From Allolobophora icterica (lineage: Eukaryota; Annelida; Clitellata; Crassiclitellata; Lumbricidae): a stretch of 64,000 bases of DNA. A program made the position numbers and the translations under genes. This document shows, one piece after another, positions 36,161-48,166 of the stretch. Position 1 is the first letter of the stretch. Every line of letters begins with the position of its first letter. The stretch spans positions 2,384,230 through 2,448,229 of the forward strand of contig OY744611.1 of the NCBI GenBank assembly GCA_963556255.1, read 5' to 3'. The notes below the pieces were generated by a model. It saw only the letters and a program-made list of their open reading frames with translations, was not told the origin of the DNA and did not search any database.

Positions 36161-36236
36161 TGTTCAAGGGAGAGGGCTCTCTAAAGCCGCTCCAGCGACA
36201 TACATACACGATACACAGATTGTTACTCACACAGTC

Positions 36237-36366
36237 ATATAGGTAGACAGACAGACAGGCAGAGAAACATACAGACATAGAGACAAGGATATACACAGAT
36301 AGGTAGACAGACAGACGAACAGACACAATCAAACAGACAGACAGACACAATCAAACAGACAGACAG
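36237..36366. repeat. CAGA-type microsatellite
   Basis: AGACAGACAG runs, degenerate. Confidence 0.85.
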
Positions 36367-36835
36367 CGTATGAGGACAAGACCAACATCGATGGAACTCG
36401 TCTCTCTCCTTTTCAACTTTCCTTTTTTAGTTCAAAGACATTAATTAATAATTTTTATTAATAAACGCGTGGTTTGAGCCAAGAAAAATCTCCTAAAATA
36501 GACACAGGTGAAAGAGTTCTCTTTGCAGCAGCTTTTTTGAAAATCGATTTGCAATCATTTTATAAAATCTTTCCTTATTATCACTGGGTGGCAGTACATT
36601 TTAAAAACTCCATCTGCTCAAATTCTGGCATCTTTAGAGCACGAGTCCTACTCGGCGTATCAACAATTCTTGTACATTGTGTCAGTCTGTCTGTGAGTCT
36701 CTTTGTATCTTTCCTGTCTCTGTTTATCTGTCCCCCTAGTGTACTTTTCGTGAGACCACTGATTAAACTGGAGCTGTGATTGACAGTTTATATTACGTCT
36801 GGCACCAAGTGAATGTAGGCCTACATACGAATGCA

Positions 36836-36952
36836 CGATTGATTGATTGATTGATTGAGCCTATGAATGTAGGGATGTTCGAAAGAATGAATGAAGTATT
36901 GATTGATTGAATTAATGATTGCACGAATGAACGACTGAATGAATGAATGAAT
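36836..36952. repeat. GATT / GAAT tetranucleotide repeats
   Basis: GATTGATTGATT then GAATGAATGAAT; possibly the tail of a lost CR1-like copy. Confidence 0.75.
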
Positions 36953-38159
36953 ACTTGCTCGACTTGCAAAGTGATCGTGATTTAATTCCTCCAGAAGAAT
37001 GTTGGACTCGGTTTGGTTGGAGAGAATGGTGTGTTCATTTGTGGTCAGCCTGAAGTTCCCTCCTTTCCTGTCTCGGTTGGGGACTGGAACAGTAGCGAGT
37101 AGAACATACAGCTTTTGCTCTCAATAAACTGCGTCAATTCTCGAACAGACATTTGTCAGACAACCTCTTCTGCCAATCGATTGGTGCGTTGTTCATCACG
37201 AAAATGGCGCTAAGTTAGAGATTAGAATTGTAGTTAGCAATTCCTGTAGAGCCGAAGCATACTACACATGGCATCAACAGATGGCACAAGAAACAAAACT
37301 GCAGTGAGGGTGATATCTTGAGAATAAGTCCGTTGAAAGAGAAGGGCAGTCTATGGTGGATAAACGAACCGACAAAGGTTAATTTCTATCAGACTCCGTC
37401 TGATTACGATCTTCTGGATGCTAACTCTGGCAATCTGTTTTTATATTGTATTTGCTCACCGTCCTGTATACAACATGACAAGTCACAGCCAATTAATATA
37501 TTTGGAGCAAAGATTTGTGGAAAATAGGTAAAAATAATACGCAGGTTTTCACGAACAGTGCTCACAGAAAACTTCACATATGGCAAAAAATACTGCAGTG
37601 GATAAAATGACACACCCTATATAGTTTTACTCAATACGTCGTATCATAACGACACATGCCCGTTTATTTTTATGATCATTTTACCTTGTGTTGGGTTGAA
37701 ATCTAGGGCTGTAGCCGTGGTGAATTGCTCCAACTTAAAGTTGTACGGAATTTGATCGACGTAATATGCTTATAGTTACAAGTGACTAAGTTCCTCAATA
37801 TCTTCATGTACTTTTATAGCAGGCTTGACTGTCGTAAACTATGAAATCGTATCGAAATGTCAGAAATAAGTGAAACATTGACCTCAGACTTTCGTTTATG
37901 CCACCATATTCGTTCACTAAAAGATTGCAATGATGGTTGTCACGCTGGAGGAAAGTAAGTAAGCAAATTAACTATATACTGCAATCTATCCCACGAGCCA
38001 TATGTGTCATTTTACCCGAATACTCGCTACTTCCTGGTTATTATTAAGCCTGTCTGGATCAAGGTTAACAATTTAACATTCTAGACACTTTAACATCATT
38101 TGTTGTACTCTAATATTATGCTATCTTTTATGTCTCGTCTGCCATTGATATGATATCTT
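36953..38159. other. No feature recognised
   Basis: No coding signature or repeat; the short open frames (for example at 37318) look like chance. Confidence 0.5.
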
Positions 38160-39860
38160 GCCACGGCGTTTCCAGTCATCCTGTGGTCTTGTGTGCCTCC
38201 TCTTCTCTGGTGTCAATCATTTCTTACTGGCCGCACCCAGATGGTTGTTCTAATTGATTCTAGGTCTCTTGAGGTAGAACTTGGTTTCCCCAAGGTTCGA
38301 TACTCGGTCCTATATTCTACATTCTCTTTACAGCTGATATTCCTCACCCCTCCCCCTATTCACCAAGCTTTTGGCCATTGGAAACCTCTAGGCAGATAAC
38401 GTCTAAGCTTTTGTGCATGGTCCTCCATCTGAGCAGCTTGCTCTTGGTCCTCCCTCTGAACAGCTTGCTCTTGCTGGATTCACTGACTCTCTCCTCTGAT
38501 CTCAGTCTCTGGATGTCCTCGAATCGGTTCTATTTTAATTCATCTAAGACTCACCTGGTCTGGTTCGGTACAAACAGCAGCTTCTCAAACTCTGTCTTCC
38601 ACTTCTGTCAGCTAAATTCTCTTCCTTCACCTACTCATCCAGTGTTCGCAATCTGGGACTTACTCTGGACAGCAACTTAACGTTTTCTGAGAAACTCTCG
38701 AAAGTAACGCGCTCCTACTACTATCATTTGCGTCGCCTCAGGGCTACATGTAGATCTGTCACGTCTTCTATATTCACTACCATAGTCCATGCTTTTATCT
38801 GTTGCATCATTGACTACTGCTACTCGTTACTCGTTGAACTTCCCAAGGTTCGTCTTTCTTTCCTTCAATCAGTCATGAATCCTGCTGCCATACTTATTGC
38901 ACGCCTTCCTCGCTTCTGTCACATCTCAACTTATATGGTTGAGCAGCTCAGCTGGCTTCCCATTGAATCTCGATTCCAGTGCAAGATTTGCTCTTAGATT
39001 TTAAAATCAGGGCAGAGGTGGCGATCTTGTATGACAGGTGGGGGGCACTTTTGAACAGGGTCAACTTTTACTCGCACGTGACCTCTTTTTTGCACGAAAA
39101 TGCGTTTATTTAAATGGCAGGCACTTTGTAGCGGCATGTAGATATATATTTTCGCGATCGCGAATATATTTAAGTGATTTGTATCTCAATCTAGGGTTAT
39201 AAGCGACATGCAATGGCGTTGCGCTCAACATACCGCACCCATCCCCGCAATCACATAAAAATAATGTATGTGCGTATATACGTATATATGTATAATGTAT
39301 GGATCAAGACACTTATTGAAGTACCTTGCAAATGCGCCGCACACTATCCAAGTGATCTTTTAGAAAGTGTGCTTTGGACAATTTGAAAATGTTTGCTGAA
39401 CGCAGTTTAATGTAACAGTACGATGTGTATGGTGCCCTCCTACTTCCGACAGCTGATCAACCACTTAGCTCAACGCGATCCTCTTCCGCTCAGACACTTC
39501 TTACCCCTCCGTCACCTCATCACTAAAATTTGCTAATCGCTCCATAGCTATAGCTGCTCCTCTCCTGAGATTCTAGGATGGATCAGATTATTTGTCTCAG
39601 TATTGGCGAGACTTTGCTCCAGAGAGGTGGAGCATTCTGAAACAAACTCCGGCCAGTACTACAACAAATATCTGATCCATACTACGAACTCACCAAAACC
39701 TCACCTCTTGCTATCTCTCCAAATGCCTTTCACTCAGAACTGAACTTACTGCTTTTTCACAAGTCTTATCCCGACTCCTCCTCTTCCCAGTTTCACCTTA
39801 GCTCCCTCACCGTTTCAACTCGAAACACCACCCACCTGACTGTCTGCCTGCCTGACCCCC
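38160..39860 (+). pseudogene. L2-like reverse transcriptase remnant
   Basis: Traces of the second half of an L2 enzyme: LVWFGTNSSFSN (about 38555), NLGLTLDSNLTFSEKLSKV (38650-38705), SIFTTIVHAFICCIIDYCYS (38770-38825), LSWLPIESRFQCKI (38950-38995). More C-terminal pieces lie at 39430-39840 after about 420 bp of unrelated sequence. Stops and shifts throughout. The fold-back element at 39872 follows. Confidence 0.65.
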
Positions 39861-39871
39861 TTTGGATCTAG

Positions 39872-41131
39872 GGTATCAGAGGCTTTCACCTCGGGACGAT
39901 TCACCTCTAGGGGTATTCACCTCCGGACGTTTCACCTCCGGACGTTTCACCTCCGGACGATTCACCTCTAGGGGCTTTCACCTCTAGGGGCTTTCACCTC
40001 TAGGGGTTTTCACCTCTAGGGGCTTTCACCTCTAGGGGCTTTCACCTCCAAATGTAAAATGAGACCTTTTGAAGAGATTTATTTACGCAAGTTATTTACG
40101 CCGAAAACATAACAGACAACATACAAACTATGAAACTAATTATCACTAAGCAATGAAGTAGATTTCTTAGTGTCAACTATGCAACTAATGAAGCAGATTT
40201 CGAACACAAGAAATGAATTGAGATAAGAAGACAATGAAAGCTTCTACAACCTAGCTAAGTAGACACCTAATAACCTGATAACGGCAGAATTATTATTATT
40301 ATTACTACAAACATTTTAACGCGCGCAAAGTCACACAGAAATGCGAATCTGAGGCGCGGTTAGTCAGCCGCCAGGTGAAGAGCAATTAGATATCCATATG
40401 TTTGAAAGCCAGTGAGAAGTAATGAGTTTTGAGGCGTTTGAGGGTATGATGATAAGGACAGACCAATTCGTAGATGTAGACTGAAAATGTGTGCAAAGAG
40501 GTTAATGACTAAAAAAGGTCATCCACTTTTTTGGGAGATGAATTCCCAAAAAGTTTTTTGGTGGTCGGTTGGTAAACTGATTCCTCTCCCAGAAGAGGGT
40601 ATGATGATATGGACAGACCAATTCGCGTGCCAGTGACTGTATGCCCTAATTAACCATAATTAACCATAGGCGCATTAGATATGAATTTAGATAAGAAGAT
40701 ATGGAACAATTTCTAAATTTTAGGCTCTTAACGAGAAGTTATTATATAATACCACGGTGTGCAGTTTTTAAGCATCCAACAAGAGAAACAGACATTCAAA
40801 AGTGAACTTGTCGTCTGACAGAATGTCTGATTTGTTGGAATACGGCGCTTCTAACCGAGGTAAGCGGACGATGTTGTATTTAAATTACGAGTATTGGCGA
40901 GAAAAAGACAACCAGAAAGGTTTGTATGTTGTCTGTTATGTTTTCGGCGTAAATAAATCTCTTCAAAAGGTCTCATTTTACATATGGAGGTGAAAGCCCC
41001 TAGAGGTGAAAGCCCCTAGAGGTGAAAGCCCCTAGAGGTGAATCGTCCGGAGGTGAAACGTCCGGAGGTGAAACGTCCGGAGGTGAATACCCCTAGAGGT
41101 GAATCGTCCGGAGGTGAAAGCCCCCTGAACC
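39872..41131. mobile_element. Fold-back element built of CACCTCTAGGGG repeats
   Basis: GGATCTAG flanks both sides (39864-39871, 41132-41139). The arms start GGTATCAGAGGCTTTCACC and, inverted, GGTTCAGGGGGCTTTCACC. Each arm has tandem TTCACCTCTAGGGGC or TTCACCTCCGGACG units, then a unique inner arm (about 40050-40128 and 40921-40990). The centre (40129-40920) has no recognisable gene. Ends and layout match the element at 54454. Confidence 0.8.
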
Positions 41132-41179
41132 GGATCTAGAACTGGAAACGATTCCACCCCCGGCCTATTGATTATGATT

Positions 41180-41490
41180 TCACTGAGCGCCTGTGAATAA
41201 GTTAGGTACCGCGACTTAGCTTTTTTGGGCTCTGTAGAAATTTCGAGATTTCGATTACGCAAGATACGAGAAGACACGATGAGCTCGAGGCAATGCATGG
41301 AATCGAATAACCCGCATAACAGTGAATGTCTTCACGTGCAGAACAGCGCAATTATCGCCCGCCCGATTGACCTGTGGAAACGCCACCACATTATTGGCTA
41401 ATACACAGGTCAGTGAATAAGCTGGTTTCCCGACTTCGCTTTGTTGGACGCTGTAGGACAGTGTAGGTATTTCGAGGTTACGATTACGAA
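41180..41490 (+). mobile_element. Two L2-like 3' ends
   Basis: GAGCGCCTGTGAATAAGTTAGG ... TCGATTACG (41190-41260) and GTGAATAAGCTGGTTTCCC ... GGTTACGATTACG (41410-41490) resemble the (GATTAC)n 3' end at 12920 and 26260. Confidence 0.5.
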
Positions 41491-41582
41491 TGAGCCATCA
41501 ATAAGAGCTGCTACAGCCTTACTGAAGAGAACGAATCGCTCGAGAGCTATGGAAAACTCAAACTCTTACGAATCAACTATTT

Positions 41583-43740
41583 TTGGTAAATAGGTACATG
41601 AGACGAACCAAGACGAACCTAAAGGATGAGAGAAAGGAACTGGGAGAGGGAATAGAAGAAAATCTGACAGAGTATTATGTCACATCCACAGACAGAAGAG
41701 AGATGGAAAAAACTGAAAGACAACATCATAGAGAGTGCCAACGATTTTGTGGGAGTAGGAGAGATGATAACAGCTCGAAAGCCGTGGATAACAAGAGAGA
41801 TGTTAGAGGAAATGGAGGAACAGAGAACGTGGAAAAACCAAAGTACAGATAAAGCAAGACAGGGATACAGAAGACTAAACAACAAACTGCGAAGAAAAAC
41901 AAAAGAGGCTAGAGAAAAATGGTGGGAGGAACATGGTGTGGGGAGAGGAAGTGAGAGCGGCCAAAAGGGAAATGAAAAACAACAAAAGCTGAAGTGACAG
42001 ACAACATACCAGCAGAAATGCTGAAACCTGGGGAAAAGCCATGAAAGAACTGATAAAGCTATGCCAAGATATATATACCACAGGAGTATGGCCAGAGGAC
42101 TTCCTGCAATCCATAATAATAGGCTACCAATCAAAAAGAAACCAAATGCAACGGCTTGCGCAGACCATCAGCCTCCTCAACCATACATCAAAGATCATGA
42201 TAAGAATACTAACAAAGAGAGTTCAAGCAAAGATAGAGGAAGTCGATGGGATAGGAGACGACGAATTCGGATTTAGAAAGGGCATGGGAACAAGAGATGC
42301 GGTCGGAACATTAAGGGTGCCAACAGAGAGAAGCTGTCAAAATGGACAAGATGTGTATATATGTCTGAGGACTATGAGAAAGCATTCGATAGAGTCGACT
42401 GAAGAAGAAGAAATGGAGGCACTGAGAAGGATGGGAGTAGACTGGAGAGATAGACGACTGATAGGAAACCTGTATATGGGACAAAAGGTGTAAATAAGAA
42501 TAGATGGAGAGTATTCGGAACCAGGCAAACTGGGTAGAGGAGGGAGGCAAGGAGGCCCGTTATCACCGTTACTCTTCAATATTTATATAGAAGAGCTTAT
42601 TAGAGAAGCACTGGAAGACATGGAGGAGCGGCTCAAGGCTGGTGGCAGACTAATAAGGGCTCTCAGGTTCGCAGATGACCAGGCGATGATGGCGGGAAGT
42701 CAGAGAGGCCTACAGATAATGATGGACCGAATAAACACAACATCAATTGAATATGGTATGAAAATCGACATAAAAAAGACGAAGGTAGTGAGAATAAGCA
42801 AAGGAAAAGAAATTGTAGTCAGAATAAAAATTGGTGAAGAGGAAATGGAGCAAGTAAAGGAATTCTGCTACCTGGGAAGCGTGATTACGACCAGTGGCGG
42901 ATCCAGAGGGGGGCGATTGGGGCGATCGCCCCCCCTAAGAGTCCACAAAATAACTTTTTTTATATTTAAAATTTAAAAATTTCATATGCTATATTGTGCT
43001 ACAGGATAAATGTCGTGTGATTATTATTACGCATGTACAGCGCCGGACTGCAGTTTGAATATTACTTCTACATGCCCTTGCTTTAAACATGCTTTAAACT
43101 TGATAAGTAATTTTAATTTTAGGCCTAATTCCTTTTACCTTGGACGTCCATGAAATCGCCCCCCGTAAAGTAAAAGTCTAGATCCGCCCCTGATTACGAC
43201 AGATGCCAAATGCCATAAAGAAATTAGAAGAAGAATAGCACTAGGTAAAGAGGAATTCGCAAAAAGGAAAGAGCTATTGAGAGGAAACATGAACAGGACC
43301 CTGAAGAAAAGAATGGTAAAGACACTGGTGTGGAGTGTGGTATTGTACGGATCAGAAACTTAGACCATAAGGAAAGAGGACATCAAGAAACTGGAGGCGT
43401 TCAAGATGTGGATTTGGAGAAGAATGGAGAAGATCAGCTGGACAGAACGTAAAACAAATGAAGAAGTGTTTGGAAGGATTGGAGAAGAAAGGTCCTTCAT
43501 ACGCACATTAAGAAGGAGGCAGAGGAAATGGATCGGGCACACGCTGAGAGGACTCTCTCCTAAGAAATGTCATCGAGGAAAGAATGGAGGGAGGAGGACA
43601 AGGGGAAGACCAAGACAAATGCTGCTGGATTGGATGATGAAGGAAGGATACAAAAGACTTAAGGAAGAGGCTCAAAATCGAGAAAATTGGCGACGTCTGA
43701 CGTTGGAACCTGCCTGAAGGCAGAGAACTAGAAGAAGGTA
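41583..43740 (+). pseudogene. RTE-like reverse transcriptase, broken
   Basis: Ordered pieces: ARKPWITREMLEEMEEQRTW (41760-41830), MKELIKLCQDIYTTGVWPED (42041), DDEFGFRKGMGTRDAV, GGRQGGPLSPLLFNIYIEEL (about 42540), catalytic RFADDQAMMAG (about 42668), KTKVVRISKGKEIVV, FCYLGSVITT, then after a hAT MITE the tail [16 protein letters not shown] and [17 protein letters not shown] (43510-43640). This is the RTE arrangement. Frameshifts and a stop after LYGSET break the frame, and the endonuclease is absent. Confidence 0.8.
42892..43192. mobile_element. hAT MITE inside the RTE copy
   Basis: ATTACGAC on both sides (42884-42891, 43193-43200); inverted ends CAGTGGCGGATCCAGAG and CAGGGGCGGATCTAGAC. 301 bp. 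Removing it rejoins the RTE frame at SVITT / TDAKCHKEI. Confidence 0.9.
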
Positions 43741-43768
43741 CACGAAGAGCGCTTTTAAATTCTGGCTA

Positions 43769-44284
43769 TTAAATAACTAGGTTTATTTTTATTTGTGTCT
43801 TCGTAGAAGAAGAAAGACATGGCGTTACAAACAACCTCAGACGCTGAAGGTAAACATTATGCCTTCGCGTACATGACATCTCTTCAGAAACCACCTTAGT
43901 GTACATTAAATACGTATAAAAACAGCTTCGAAAGCATTTTAACTCTGACTTTAAAGTCGCATCCTTTTGGTAATAGTCATGTTTGATTTTCTTGCTAAGA
44001 TTCTTGACAGTTGTTTGTAAATGTTTTGAAAGGTATCTACATGCACTTACATGCTGACAGGAGTTTGCACTATCTATGCCTAAATACAAAGTGGCTTTGT
44101 CCTTGTTTGGCTTTGGTTCCTCTTTCCTTATGTGTCCACTTTGGGTCAATTCTGTGCAACTGTTGACAGCCAATCGGATCATCTGTCCCTGATCGTCATT
44201 TTTCATGATGCATGTAAATACAGACGAAGAAGATAAAAGTTCTGAAGAAAACTCATCCGAGTCGATGAATTGAATTGTAGCCAT
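43769..44284 (-). CDS. Orphan ORF, 171 codons, unknown
   Basis: A 171-residue frame with ATG (MATIQFIDSDEFSSELL) sits between an RTE copy and a decayed reverse transcriptase. It has an acidic/serine start, a central part KATLYLGIDSANSCQHVSAC, and a Lys/Tyr-rich part (LSKKIKHDYYQKDATLKSEL). No domain is recognised and no signal peptide or membrane segment is evident. Length and amino-acid mix are more protein-like than the surrounding chance frames. It could be a first exon of a minus-strand gene, a transposon ORF, or chance. Confidence 0.3.
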   Translation of the reverse strand: MATIQFIDSDEFSSELLSSSSVFTCIMKNDDQGQMIRLAVNSCTELTQSGHIRKEEPKPNKDKATLYLGIDSANSCQHVSACRYLSKHLQTTVKNLSKKIKHDYYQKDATLKSELKCFRSCFYTYLMYTKVVSEEMSCTRRHNVYLQRLRLFVTPCLSSSTKTQIKINLVI

Positions 44285-44499
44285 ATACTGCTAAGTGAGA
44301 AATTTATAACTATAGAAATAAGGTTAACGCAAGACATTACAGTACACAATGCTTAGTTACATCATAATAGATGAGAGATTCTGTCACGGTAGGCAAGAAT
44401 CTACACATTCAAGGGACAATTTAAGGATGGAAAGAATAAAGTGGAAAACCTACGACACATACCTTGGACTAAAACTGTTATTGATGAACGTTATTGATG

Positions 44500-45790
44500 A
44501 AGTGAACGTTCTATCTTGTGGCAAACTCAGCACAGAGTCTGGTGTCTACGATGCTACTACACGCTGTTCTGTCATCCCCTTACTCCATGCTGTATGAAGG
44601 CTGATGTTTGCTCTGCGAGATCCATCTCCAAGACTCTGGTTAAAGTAGTCCTAGGTCTAACACGTGATATTCTCCAATCTTTCGGGGCTCAGGGCCCCAG
44701 GGCTATCCAGTGGCCCTCGTCTTCTGAAGAGTGGGCGAAATGTCATAATACGCGCACTCTGCGTCTTCGGGCAGTGACAGAGATCGGTGTAATTGCTGTT
44801 CTCCTTCTGATCACGTCAAGATCAGAGTAGAGAATCTGGAGGATCCACGCATATTGAAAGTGTGATTTTATTGTCTATGATTTATATGATTTCATCAAAC
44901 GCAAGTGTAGATGAGTATTGCCAGCACAAACAGTCAATAGAGCTGTAGGTTAGTGTTGAGCTCAATTGTACAGCGCCGGATGCTTTTATCTAGAAAGACC
45001 ATGCATGATTTGGCGATGGGGATGCGGCTCTCTATCTACTGTTCGCTTGAGCCACTGGACACGCCGTGACTGCCGATGTAGGTAAAGGCTTTGACAAGTT
45101 CTAGCTCACTGCCTGCAGCCGTTGACAGTACTAGGCTAAATGGATGTTGCTTCCTGTTTTGGCTCTTGGTTGATATCTAAATCAAACGTTTTGGCTACCC
45201 TGCTTATAACTTCGAACGACAGGAGTGAATCCTCTACCATTTCAGACAGGCGTGAAATAGGGTCTGAATAATCTAGATCTTTGAAAAACTCCTTTCCAAT
45301 CGTGGCGCCTACCATACCACATAATATTGTACTATGGTGCGCAGACATCTAGAACCATTTTGGACTGCAAGCCACTCAGATGATTTCCATTCTAGTCGTA
45401 CACAACTCAGGGCGTCACTATATAAGAAGCATAATGAGCCAACAGTCTTGGCCAGGGGCCCAGCGACGAAGTCAGCGCCAGAGTGATTCCAATTTAGTGA
45501 GTCGAATACGGCCTTCAACTTCACATAGGCAAACCAACGTGGTTTTTGGTATTTGCACCGGGTCTTAATGAGTTGAAATTCCTGTATGTTGTGAACATTG
45601 CCTGCGGTGAAAACACTTTGATCCCGTCTCCTGCGCTTCAACAGCAGATCCTTCACACGCCGTAATACGATAACCGAGCATTTTTTCAGATAATATGTCC
45701 TACATGCAACTAAAATACGTATCAACTTAAAGTAGCAGAAAACGTATTTTTGCGAATCATTGCTTGATGATGCCTTGTGCATAACTTAAC
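44500..45790 (-). pseudogene. Decayed non-LTR reverse transcriptase
   Basis: Minus-strand traces: FAYVKLKAVFDSLNW (palm start, about 45515), FDLDINQEPKQE in place of LGLxxNWxKTK (about 45160), and a C-terminal zone RPRTTLTRVLEMDLAEQ (about 44620-44680). Many stops; clade not assigned. Confidence 0.5.
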
Positions 45791-45979
45791 GGTTCGCTTG
45801 AAACTTGGTAATTTGGTAAACTACATGTAAAACCAAATAGTCCATTTTTATTTAATTTAAATATGCGTTACAGTTGCATTTGTCACTTAACTTCAGTTTC
45901 GAAATTCCATGAAATATCATAATGGTCAGGAATATGTTTGATATGTCAAGAACTTTTATTTGTCGATTTTTTCTTATAG

Positions 45980-46265
45980 AAAAAATTGAGGTCCGCGCAA
46001 TTCATGACTTTCGTCCCAAGCAGATGAGTAAAAGAGAGAAAACAGCGCTCATCAATACCTTAGACTTTATTAAGGACCATGAAGAAGTGAAAAACGTGAT
46101 GTTTGATTCTTCTGATATGGAAGAAATGAATTCAAGTGCGGTCGAAAGGGAATCATTTGATTCGAATGAAAGTTGCGTCTCAGACGACGACGTGGATCCT
46201 TATGAAGTGGCGCTTACATTTAAAAGAGAAGACAAAATGGAGACATTTCCTTCGGGAAATATCGG
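45980..46265 (+). CDS. Candidate orphan exon, acidic/serine-rich
   Basis: An open frame follows a good acceptor (TTTTTTCTTATAG) and ends at a possible donor (ATCGG/GTGACT). It codes about 95 residues: FRPKQMSKREKTALINTLDF, then acidic and serine-rich DSSDMEEMNSSAVERE and SCVSDDDVDPYEVALTFKRE. No family is recognised. It lies 1.7 kb upstream of gene B on the same strand, so it could be an upstream exon, but its outgoing phase (2) does not fit the phase-0 start of 47980 without another exon. It may instead come from an unrelated gene or transposon. Compositional bias and clean splice borders are the only support. Confidence 0.3.
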
Positions 46266-46389
46266 GTGACTATAGTATATCATACAGCAGATTTTTAATT
46301 CGATTCGAAATTGGTTAAATCATGATAAAATAAGATGAGTTCTACTCAAAACACCAAAGATACTCACAGTGGCAAGATAATTATTTTTT

Positions 46390-46625
46390 TTTCGCCCGAG
46401 GTAGGCTAAATAAGATCCCTCAGGCTCTAAGATATTAACAGTGATTGAAAATTTAAGCTTGGAGTACGTGGTCATAGTATATCATACAGCAGATATAGTA
46501 TAGTATAGTATAGTATAGTATAGAAGTAGTTTATTATTATTATTTTTTTATGCCCTGAGGTATACAGGATCCCTCAGGGACTTCAATATTAATTAATGTA
46601 ACATATAAAAAGTCCGGAATGGCCC

Positions 46626-46710
<85 letters not shown>

Positions 46711-46840
46711 TTCGCCCGAGGTAAAAAGAATCCCTCAGGCTCTTAGATACTATCATCGTGCAGGAGTTAGTGGTCCTCGTCCCAGGGCAGTTGTGCAAAC
46801 GTGCCCCTATTATTATTTTTATTATTATTATTATTATCAC

Positions 46841-46907
<67 letters not shown>

Positions 46908-46930
46908 TCTATTATTATTACTATCAGTGA
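46390..46930. repeat. CCCGAGGTA / TCCCTCAGGCTCT repeats with ATT microsatellites
   Basis: TTCGCCCGAGGTA followed by ATCCCTCAGGCTCT appears at about 46393, 46551 and 46711, and inverted at about 48850. Long (ATT)n runs lie at 46622-46711 and 46805-46923, and (TATAG)n at 46493-46525. Confidence 0.75.
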
Positions 46931-46939
46931 ACAATTATT

Positions 46940-47940
46940 TAGCATGGTAAGGTCGATGAGGAGCAGATGGCGTTTCCGCGTTGGACAGCTACCGACAGTC
47001 TTTGGAACAGGGAGCCTGTCTCAAGTGTGTCCTGAGTTGCATTCGTCAAACTTCGTCCCAGTTCCAACACAAAATCCAAATTTTCCGAACTCCAAGCACC
47101 GCTGGACTCTAGTGCAACCCCACAAAAAGGCACAAAATCATGTTTTCGGGTGGTTGTGATGTATTTAAATCTTTTGGCGCGACTGCCCGGTGAGCGGCCT
47201 CACCTGCAGCTCCGGTTGATGTTACAGCCAGATGTGACGCTGCAAATGTGACCGAAACGGTCACATCCCAAGTGAGCCAGCAGACAAGACCGTGTGGAGT
47301 CCTCTGGCGTCAACTCTCTCGCCACAGTGACACACATGTGGTTCGCACAGAGTCGTTCCGAGTCTCATTGCAACCGCGATCCATATCACTTCATCCGACA
47401 AGCGGAGCCCCAATGCAGTAACCGGAGGGACTAGCAACCAGTCTCCCGGGTGTGGTGCCCGAGAAGCTAAGAGACGAGCCCGGTCTAGTGCATTGTTCGC
47501 AGACTCGTGTAGAGTTGTCCACGCCTTACTTATACAGCGGTTATTCCATTCTCTTTGACGATGAGCTGATGATCCTGTTGGTAGTTCGGCATCCGTTCGT
47601 CGTTAAGGTCCAGACCGGAAGCCACGACGAGTTTAGCTGAATGAAACACATATACCGCTCATACCAAAGGAGGAAGTCAACCGCATGATATGATTACAAA
47701 AAATATTTAGGTAGCGTCAGGAGAGTCCTTTAGAGCACCTTTAAATTCTTTAATGGTGCTCCTTAAGAGTTTACTCCATGCAATCACTCTCTTCCACTTC
47801 AACACTCATAGTCTCAGGCAACAAGTATACACCTGAACCTAATCTAATTTTTTTATCACCGGTTGAAATCCATGCTAAGCAAAATTACTTATTTTGTATC
47901 ATCATAAAATTCTAGATAAACAAATCGTAATATCCAGTAT
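46940..47940. other. Unassigned GC-richer stretch upstream of gene B
   Basis: From 46940 to 47640 GC content rises, with no long frame. It could hold the missing 5' exon or promoter of gene B, or a retroelement remnant; nothing decides between these. Confidence 0.35.
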
Positions 47941-47979
47941 AGTCTTCCAGTGTAAATGTTGCATCTTTTTGCACTACAG

Positions 47980-48166
47980 TTATACGACCTTCATCTGGAG
48001 ATGTTGGATATTATCTTACAAAAGTCTTATATGCAGCGGATATTGAATTCACCAACAAAGCAGAGAAATGAAGAAGTTATCAGGTCTTTCACATCAGTCG
48101 ACGTTTGCTTCAATCGAAGAATTACCAGACAACGGTTTAAGAAAGCAATCTGGCGTTACCAGAAAC
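47980..48166 (+). CDS. Gene B, exon with F-box-like domain
   Basis: This paralogue of the exon at 16163 is also exactly 187 bp, phase 0 in and phase 1 out, bounded by CACTACAG and an AAAC/GTGAGA donor, a better donor than in gene A. It encodes LYDLHLEMLDIILQ, then NSPTKQRNEEVIRSFTSVDV and RRITRQRFKKAIW, alignable without gaps to gene A. The conserved Leu/Glu opening and basic tail support a helical F-box-like domain, though the usual Pro of LPxE is His here. An ATG at 47956 lies in frame just upstream of the acceptor, so an unspliced start is possible, but the shared acceptor and the in-frame stop in gene A favour a missing 5' exon. Confidence 0.72.

Noticed and set aside
37318..37613. Overlapping frames on both strands
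   Set aside because: Short, no domain, no splice or repeat support.
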